A stretch of DNA of 64,000 nt from Clostridium sp. 'White wine YQ' (lineage in GTDB: Bacteria; Bacillota; Clostridia; Clostridiales; Clostridiaceae): assembly GCF_028728205.1 (NCBI RefSeq), contig NZ_JAQYUU010000003.1, positions 1 through 64,000 on the forward strand, in the 5' to 3' direction. Made by a program: the position numbers and the translations under genes. The notes under the pieces were generated by a model. That model was not told the origin of the DNA. It ran no database searches and was given only the letters and a program-made list of their open reading frames with translations. Below are positions 58,576 to 64,000 of this stretch, piece by piece (positions within the stretch are counted from its first letter, which is position 1; every line of letters begins with the position of its first letter).

Positions 58576-60498
58576 TTATGCATTAATTTTTACGTAGTTT
58601 AATCTTCCACCTGCATTTATTACTTCTATTTCTTTTTCAGTTAATTCTACATTTACCTTGAATGTATAATTTCCTGTTTTATTTGTAACTTCTAATACTC
58701 CAGAATTAAGAGCTTCTTTAATATCAGAAATAACTAACTCGTCAAAATGATTTATCTTATCATAATCTTCTTCATTTGCAAAAGTCATAGGTACTATTCC
58801 ATTATTAATTAGATTAGCCTTATGAATTCTTGCAAAACTCTTAGCTATAACTCCTTTAACTCCTAAATAAAGTGGTGCAAGTGCAGCATGCTCTCTTGAT
58901 GAACCTTGACCGTAGTTACCCCCTCCAACTATAAATCCACCGTTATTTTCCTTTGCATACTTAGGGAAGTTTTCATCTACTGTATTGAAACAGTAGTCTG
59001 CTAAGTAAGGAATATTAGATCTATATGGTAGTAATTTTGAATTTGATGGCATAATATGGTCAGTTGTAATATTGTCTCCAACCTTCAATATAGCTTTTCC
59101 TTCTAAAGAATCTCCAAGTGGATTATTAACTGGGAATGGCTTTATATTAGGGCCTCTCTTTATTTCAACCTTGCTCCCATCTACTGCTGGAGCTATTATC
59201 ATACTATCATCAATTAAGAATCTTTCTGGTAGTTCTACCTTTATATCAATATCCAATTCAGTTGGATCAGTTAAATATCCATTTATAGCTGATACAGCTG
59301 CTGTTTCTGGTGATACTAAATAAACTTTTGCTGATAGAGTTCCACTTCTTCCATAGAAATTTCTATTGAAAGTTCTTAAGGAAACTGCATCAGTTCCTGG
59401 TGCTTGACCCATACCTATACAAGGTCCACAAGAATTTTCAAGTATTCTAGCTCCTGCACTTATAATATCTGCAAGTGCTCCATTTCTAGATAGCATCTCC
59501 ATAACCTGTCTTGATCCTGGTGCGATTACTAAGCTTACTTCTGGATGTACTTTTTTACCTTTAAGAATCTTAGATACTTTCATTAAATCCTCATAAGATG
59601 AATTAGTACAGCTTCCTATTGCAACTTGATCAACTTTTATTTTTCCGATTGTTTTAATTTCTTCAACATTGTCTGGTGAATGTGGCTTAGCCGCAAGTGG
59701 CTTAAGCTCTGATAAATCTATTGTAATTTCTTCATCATATATTGCATCTGCATCTGGTTTAAATTCTATCCAATCTTCTTCTCTTCCTTGAGCTTTAAAA
59801 TACTCAAGAGTTCTTTCATCACTTGGGAATATTGAAGTTGTAGCTCCAAGTTCTGCTCCCATGTTTGTTATAGTTGCTCTTTCTGGAACTGAAAGAGTTT
59901 TAACTCCTTCTCCTGCATATTCAAATACTCTTCCAACTCCACCTTTTACTGTAAGTTGTCTTAATACTTCAAGAATTATATCCTTTGCCGCTACCATTGG
60001 GTTTAGTTTTCCTACAAGATTAATCTTGCAGACTTTAGGTGTATTAATATAATAAGCTCCTCCACCCATTGCTAAAGCAACATCTAATCCACCTGCTCCC
60101 ATAGCAAGCATTCCAACTCCACCTGCTGTAGGTGTATGTGAATCTGAACCTGTTAAGGTTTCACCTGGAGTTGAGAATCTTTCTAAGAATACTTGGTGAC
60201 ATATTCCGTTTCCTGGTTTTGAAAAATACACTCCATATTTGGATGCTACTGTTTGAATAAATGCATGGTCATCAGCATTTTCAAAGCCTTGTTGTAGCAT
60301 ATTATGATCAATAAAAGCAACACTTCTTTTAGTTTTTACTCTATCTATACCCATAGCTTCTAATTGAAGATATGCCATTGTACCTGTTGAATCTTGAGTA
60401 AGGGTTTGGTCTATTTTAATACCTATTGGTTCTCCTACTACAAGTTCTCCTTCTACTAAATGTGATTTTAATATTTTATATACTAAATTTTCGCCCAT
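58576..60498 (-). CDS. acn: Aconitate hydratase (640-aa type)
   Basis: Citrate to isocitrate via cis-aconitate with a 4Fe-4S cluster. 640 aa, with the three cluster cysteines in GSCTNSS and SCGPC. The LeuC-like part spans about 1-420 and the swivel domain about 470-640 ([31 protein letters not shown]). It is shorter than AcnA or AcnB of enteric bacteria and matches the bacterial mitochondrial-like type of Clostridium and Bacteroides. ATG with GGGGGAAG; starts 17 nt after the synthase gene. Confidence 0.93.
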   Translation of the reverse strand: MGENLVYKILKSHLVEGELVVGEPIGIKIDQTLTQDSTGTMAYLQLEAMGIDRVKTKRSVAFIDHNMLQQGFENADDHAFIQTVASKYGVYFSKPGNGICHQVFLERFSTPGETLTGSDSHTPTAGGVGMLAMGAGGLDVALAMGGGAYYINTPKVCKINLVGKLNPMVAAKDIILEVLRQLTVKGGVGRVFEYAGEGVKTLSVPERATITNMGAELGATTSIFPSDERTLEYFKAQGREEDWIEFKPDADAIYDEEITIDLSELKPLAAKPHSPDNVEEIKTIGKIKVDQVAIGSCTNSSYEDLMKVSKILKGKKVHPEVSLVIAPGSRQVMEMLSRNGALADIISAGARILENSCGPCIGMGQAPGTDAVSLRTFNRNFYGRSGTLSAKVYLVSPETAAVSAINGYLTDPTELDIDIKVELPERFLIDDSMIIAPAVDGSKVEIKRGPNIKPFPVNNPLGDSLEGKAILKVGDNITTDHIMPSNSKLLPYRSNIPYLADYCFNTVDENFPKYAKENNGGFIVGGGNYGQGSSREHAALAPLYLGVKGVIAKSFARIHKANLINNGIVPMTFANEEDYDKINHFDELVISDIKEALNSGVLEVTNKTGNYTFKVNVELTEKEIEVINAGGRLNYVKINA

Positions 60499-60514
60499 CT
60501 TTCTTCCCCCTTGC

Positions 60515-61669
60515 TTATTGCTTATTTATTCTCTTATAATCTCTATAGAGCTGAACTATTTCTTTATCAAAAAGGCTTCTCTTAAGGTTAACAGAAACTT
60601 CTCTAACTTTAGCCAAAAGCCAATCTGCTGCCTGACTATCTAGTTCTTCCCCATACTCTTTAAACTTATTTACTATGCTTGCTCTTCCGGAATGTTTACC
60701 TATAACTAACTGTCTTTGAAGTCCAACTTCATCTGGTGAAAAAGCCTCATAGTTTTTAGGATTTTTTATTGCCCCATCTGCATGAATTCCTGATTCATGA
60801 GCAAACATATTTGTACCAACTATAGCTTTCCATATAGGAAGATCTCTTCCTGATGCTCTAGATACATATTCAGATAATTCTCTAAACATCTTTGTATCTG
60901 CATTAACTTCATATCCATAAACGTGTTTAAGAGCCATTAAAACTTCTTCTAGTGCTGCATTTCCTGCTCTTTCCCCTAATCCATTTACAGTTACTCCAAC
61001 GTGAGTTGCTCCCCCTAAGATTCCTGCAATAGCATTTGCTGTAGCCATACCAAAATCATTATGAGTATGCATTTCTATATCAAAATTTGTATTATCTCTT
61101 AAATCTTTAATGATACTATTAATTTTAAATGGTTCCATTATTCCAACAGTATCACAATATCTAAATCTATCGGCACCTGCCTTTTTAGCTTCTGTTATAA
61201 ACTGTACAAGGAAATCCCTATCAGCTCTTGAAGAGTCTTCTCCATTAACAGATATATATACTCCATTTTTCTTAGCAAACTCTACTGCTTTTACCATACT
61301 TTCTAAAACCCATTCTCTTGAGGTTTTAAGCTTATGCTCAATATGGATATCTGATACTGATATAGAAATTGCAACAGCATCAACGCCACAATCAATAGAT
61401 TGCTCAATATCTGAAATTACGGCTCTATTCCACGCCATTATTGAAGCTTTTAAGCCTCTCTTTGCGATAGTTTTTATAGCAGCTTTTTCATCTCCACCCA
61501 TAGTAGGAATTCCGACTTCAAGCTGATCTACACCTAATTCATCAAGTAATTCTGCTATAGCTACCTTTTCATGATTCGAAAAAACTACACCTGCAGTTTG
61601 CTCTCCATCACGTAAAGTAGTATCTACAATAGTAATCTCTTTACCTGTTTTTAAATCTTTAATAGACAT
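60515..61669 (-). CDS. Re-citrate synthase or NifV-type homocitrate synthase
   Basis: The ATG at 61669 (GGGGGA 5 nt upstream) gives 384 aa; the ORF to 61720 lacks a ribosome site. HMGL/DRE-TIM metallolyase family: TTLRDGEQTAGVVFSNHEK, metal ligands in MHTHNDFGMA, NGLGERAGNAALEEV, and a LeuA-type C-terminal tail. NifV homologues condense acetyl-CoA with 2-oxoglutarate; the related Re-face citrate synthases of C. kluyveri and C. acetobutylicum use oxaloacetate. The acn-icd operon context favours citrate. No nif genes are in the window. Confidence 0.85.
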   Translation of the reverse strand: MSIKDLKTGKEITIVDTTLRDGEQTAGVVFSNHEKVAIAELLDELGVDQLEVGIPTMGGDEKAAIKTIAKRGLKASIMAWNRAVISDIEQSIDCGVDAVAISISVSDIHIEHKLKTSREWVLESMVKAVEFAKKNGVYISVNGEDSSRADRDFLVQFITEAKKAGADRFRYCDTVGIMEPFKINSIIKDLRDNTNFDIEMHTHNDFGMATANAIAGILGGATHVGVTVNGLGERAGNAALEEVLMALKHVYGYEVNADTKMFRELSEYVSRASGRDLPIWKAIVGTNMFAHESGIHADGAIKNPKNYEAFSPDEVGLQRQLVIGKHSGRASIVNKFKEYGEELDSQAADWLLAKVREVSVNLKRSLFDKEIVQLYRDYKRINKQ

Positions 61670-61769
61670 TCTGATCCCCCTTTTTACTTTTTCTAAACCC
61701 CAATTTACACTCTTTGTCAAATTGTCATCACTTATGCAATAGATAAGCCTTCACAATTCAATATACTCA

Positions 61770-61798
61770 ATTTTATCACAACAAAAAAATAATAACAA
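61770..61798 (-). promoter_or_regulatory. Putative promoter of the citrate cluster
   Basis: TTGTTA (61793-61798), 17 nt, TAAAAT (61770-61775) on the minus strand, about 100 nt before the synthase start. The rest of the gap to nrdD (61799-62006) contains no gene I can support. Confidence 0.5.
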
Positions 61799-62006
61799 GA
61801 TTTTTTATACACCTTTGTATTCTTGTGTTTTCAAGCTTTAAGGCCTAAATTCCTTTGAAATTCCCTATTCCTAGCATTTTTCACTTTTTGCAAGTTCAAA
61901 AAAATTTCTTTCACCTTCTTTGTAACAGCACGCTACAAAAAACATCATTTTTAAACATGTTTTTATATTATAAGGTAATAAATTATTATATTTTTCACTG
62001 AAAATT

Positions 62007-62043
62007 AAAAAAGAAAACCTTCCTAATAAATTAGGAAGGTTTT
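62007..62043 (-). terminator. nrdD terminator
   Basis: AAAACCTTCCTAA/TTAGGAAGGTTTT with loop TAAA, followed by a T-run on the minus strand. Confidence 0.88.
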
Positions 62044-62050
62044 AAAAGTA

Positions 62051-64000
62051 TTATACACACTTATAGTTCTTATTATGTTTTTCTGTATGAGTGATTCTAT
62101 CTTCTCTCTCTTGGTATTTTCCTGGACCAAATCTTTCATCTAAACTTAAATATCCAGTTACTCTTGATACACCTTGAATATCTGTGCTTCCACAACTTGT
62201 GCATTTACTCTCATTGCTGTGAAGATATGTTCCACAAGTTCTACAATATCTTATGTGGAAGTTTATTCCTAGGTAACTTATATTAGTATTCTTATAAGCA
62301 TAATTAAGAATATCCATTATAGCCTCTCCAGTTGGGCAGTCATCTACTTCAAGATAACTTATATGTCCAGCATTACAAAGCTTATGATAAGGAGCTTCTA
62401 TTTCAATTTTAGTTTTTATAGATAAAGGTTGACTTACTGGTACATGATAACTATTTGTATAGTACTCTTTATCAGTTACACCATTTAATTTACCAAACAT
62501 CTTTTGATCTTGTTTAATAAACTTACCGCTAAGTCCTTCTGCTGGTGTAGCGTAACAACTCCAGTTTAATTTAGTTTCTTCTATAAATCTATCACATTTA
62601 TTTCTTAAATGAGTTACTATTTTAACTCCTAATTCTCTAGCTTCTTCACTTTCACCGTGATGTTTACCAGTTAATGCAACTAGTGTTTCAGCTAATCCTA
62701 TAAATCCTATACCCCATGTACCTTGCTTTAATATAGGTTCAATGGAATCATTTTGATCTAACCCTTCTGCACCTTTCATTAGATGTTGTCCAGCAACAAA
62801 AGGTAAATCCTTAACTCTTAATTGTTTTAATATACCATATCTATGAAGTAATGATTCTTTTGCTAGTTCTATTCTTGAGTCAAAAATCTCAAAGAATTTA
62901 TTAATATCGCCTTTTGCAAGGATACCTATTCTTGGTAAGTTGATTGTAGTTGGTGCAATATTTCCTCTTCCCTTACAACCAGGTTCCCCGTTTACATTTT
63001 TCATTAGGTATGTTCTACATCCCATTGTCGCTGGCATGTATCCTTGATCATAGTATTCTTTATTAAAATCAGCATCTATATTCATAAATGTCGGATTCAT
63101 TCTCTTTGCAGCAACCCTGCAAGCTAATTTATATAAATAATGGTATGGATCATTTGGTTCTCTATTTACCCCTTCTTTAACTCTAAAAATTATGTTAGGG
63201 AATATAGGTTGTTCTCCTCTACCAAGTCCTTTTTCATATTCTAGTAAGAAGGCTTCACATACTAATGCAGCTTCCTTCGAATGAGGAATTCCTAAGTTTA
63301 TAGAAGAAAATGGTACTTGTGATCCTGCTCTTGAATGCATTGTATTAAGATTGTAAACTACTCCTTGCATTGCTTGATGAACTCTTTCAACAAGTTTTCT
63401 CTCTATAGTCTCTTCTAACTTTTCTCCTTCTAATCCATATGATACAAGTTCATTTCTAATTTCCTCTCTTGTTGGCTCAATGAATATAGCCATATCATTA
63501 TCAAAGTCTGGATGAGATTGTCCACCAAACATATCATTTTGAGTAGATTGTAATAATATACAAGAAAGTTCTGCTGCAGTTTCAATTCTTCTAGGCATAT
63601 TAATAGTTCCATACCCAGTGTTGAAACCCTTTTCAAGCATTTCTTTTGTAGGAATATGTAGACAATTTGTTGTCAAGTTGTATGAGTCTAAATCATGGTA
63701 ATATACATCTCCATTTTCATGAGCTTTTGCTAGATGTTTAGGCATTGATGCTAAGTTGTGCCATTTGTTTGACTCAGATGCAATTCTTAATAGCTTTGAA
63801 GAAAAATTATTTCCTACATTAGCATTATCTCTATCTGTCTCTACACCTATTTTTTTAATCGCAGTCATTAAATCTGATTTTATTTCTCTAACCTTTGTTC
63901 TTTCATCTCTGTAAGCAGAATAATTACCTGCAATTTCATTTAATCCACTATCTTTTAGTGCTCTAACCACAAGATTTTGGATTTCCTCTACTGTAACTCT
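62051..64000 (-). CDS. nrdD: Anaerobic (class III) ribonucleoside-triphosphate reductase, 5' end outside window
   Basis: Reduces NTPs to dNTPs without oxygen. The frame is open to the right edge (the visible part starts RVTVEEIQNLVVRA, an ATP-cone segment), so the GTG at 63970 is internal. Visible features: ATP-cone end, TTNCLHIP and MGCRTYLMKN (active-site Cys regions), a C-terminal zinc site CRTCGTYLHSNESKCTSCG and the glycyl-radical loop RVTGYLS. It needs NrdG, whose gene is at 56037. It is followed by a clear terminator. Confidence 0.95.
   Translation of the reverse strand, partial: RVTVEEIQNLVVRALKDSGLNEIAGNYSAYRDERTKVREIKSDLMTAIKKIGVETDRDNANVGNNFSSKLLRIASESNKWHNLASMPKHLAKAHENGDVYYHDLDSYNLTTNCLHIPTKEMLEKGFNTGYGTINMPRRIETAAELSCILLQSTQNDMFGGQSHPDFDNDMAIFIEPTREEIRNELVSYGLEGEKLEETIERKLVERVHQAMQGVVYNLNTMHSRAGSQVPFSSINLGIPHSKEAALVCEAFLLEYEKGLGRGEQPIFPNIIFRVKEGVNREPNDPYHYLYKLACRVAAKRMNPTFMNIDADFNKEYYDQGYMPATMGCRTYLMKNVNGEPGCKGRGNIAPTTINLPRIGILAKGDINKFFEIFDSRIELAKESLLHRYGILKQLRVKDLPFVAGQHLMKGAEGLDQNDSIEPILKQGTWGIGFIGLAETLVALTGKHHGESEEARELGVKIVTHLRNKCDRFIEETKLNWSCYATPAEGLSGKFIKQDQKMFGKLNGVTDKEYYTNSYHVPVSQPLSIKTKIEIEAPYHKLCNAGHISYLEVDDCPTGEAIMDILNYAYKNTNISYLGINFHIRYCRTCGTYLHSNESKCTSCGSTDIQGVSRVTGYLSLDERFGPGKYQEREDRITHTEKHNKNYKCV

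Noticed and set aside
61110..61526. Plus-strand 138-codon ORF opposite the citrate-synthase-like gene
   Set aside because: Shadow of a conserved gene, with no start signal.

Overview
The window is strongly A+T-rich and reads as chromosomal core sequence of a spore-forming, strictly anaerobic Firmicute, most likely Clostridium sensu stricto (cluster I). The grounds are the sporulation genes (spoIIE, spoVB-like, spoVT, spoVG, yabP, yabQ), a T-box glycyl-tRNA synthetase, the class III (anaerobic) ribonucleotide reductase, and a citrate synthase/aconitase/isocitrate dehydrogenase cluster ordered as in C. acetobutylicum. I cannot name the species. I saw no insertion sequence, prophage or CRISPR array.

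Layout. 1-130: the promoter and boxA leader of an rRNA operon running off the left edge on the minus strand. 344-1336: a lone plus-strand lipoprotein gene. 1434-15665, minus strand: murD, T-box-glyS, tRNA-Asn, greA-lysS, coaX-dusB-unknown, fhs, ftsH and tilS-hpt. 15788-18184: spoIIE. 18674-20391: a tandem array of 19 tRNA genes (Leu-UAA, elongator Met, initiator Met repeated about six times) behind one consensus promoter. 20547-39711, minus strand: the Bacillus/Clostridium 'yab' region (yabR, divIC, yabQ, yabP, rqcP, hup, mazG, spoVB-like, spoVT, prsA-like, mfd, pth), a WalRK-like operon with a degenerate HtrA, then prs, glmU, spoVG and purR. 39937-42285, plus strand: murC and a repeat-rich coat-like protein. 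42401-56546: mixed strands, with a DUF218 protein, a LacI-type regulator with deoB-punA, an ArsR regulator with a ferredoxin-nitroreductase, a peptidase, a phosphoesterase, asnS, corA, pepA, a degenerate alpha/beta hydrolase, an unknown protein and nrdG. 56758-64000, minus strand: a small membrane protein, icd, acn, a citrate-synthase-like gene, and nrdD running off the right edge.

How it works together. Most genes serve translation (tRNAs, aminoacyl-tRNA synthetases, pth, rqcP, dusB, tilS), envelope growth (murC, murD, glmU, divIC, flippase), nucleotide supply (hpt, prs, purR, deoB-punA, nrdD/nrdG) and sporulation. The citrate cluster would make 2-oxoglutarate from acetyl-CoA and oxaloacetate for biosynthesis.

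The points most worth a second look are the tRNA triplet amplification, an HtrA-like protein that has lost its catalytic His and Ser inside a two-component operon carrying a WalR-like box, an alpha/beta hydrolase with Gly in place of its nucleophilic Ser, a long imperfect palindrome beside the tRNA array, matched operator-like sites flanking the LacI-type gene, and a Gly/Gln/Tyr/His repeat protein. All start sites and family calls come from reading the sequence; no database search was possible.
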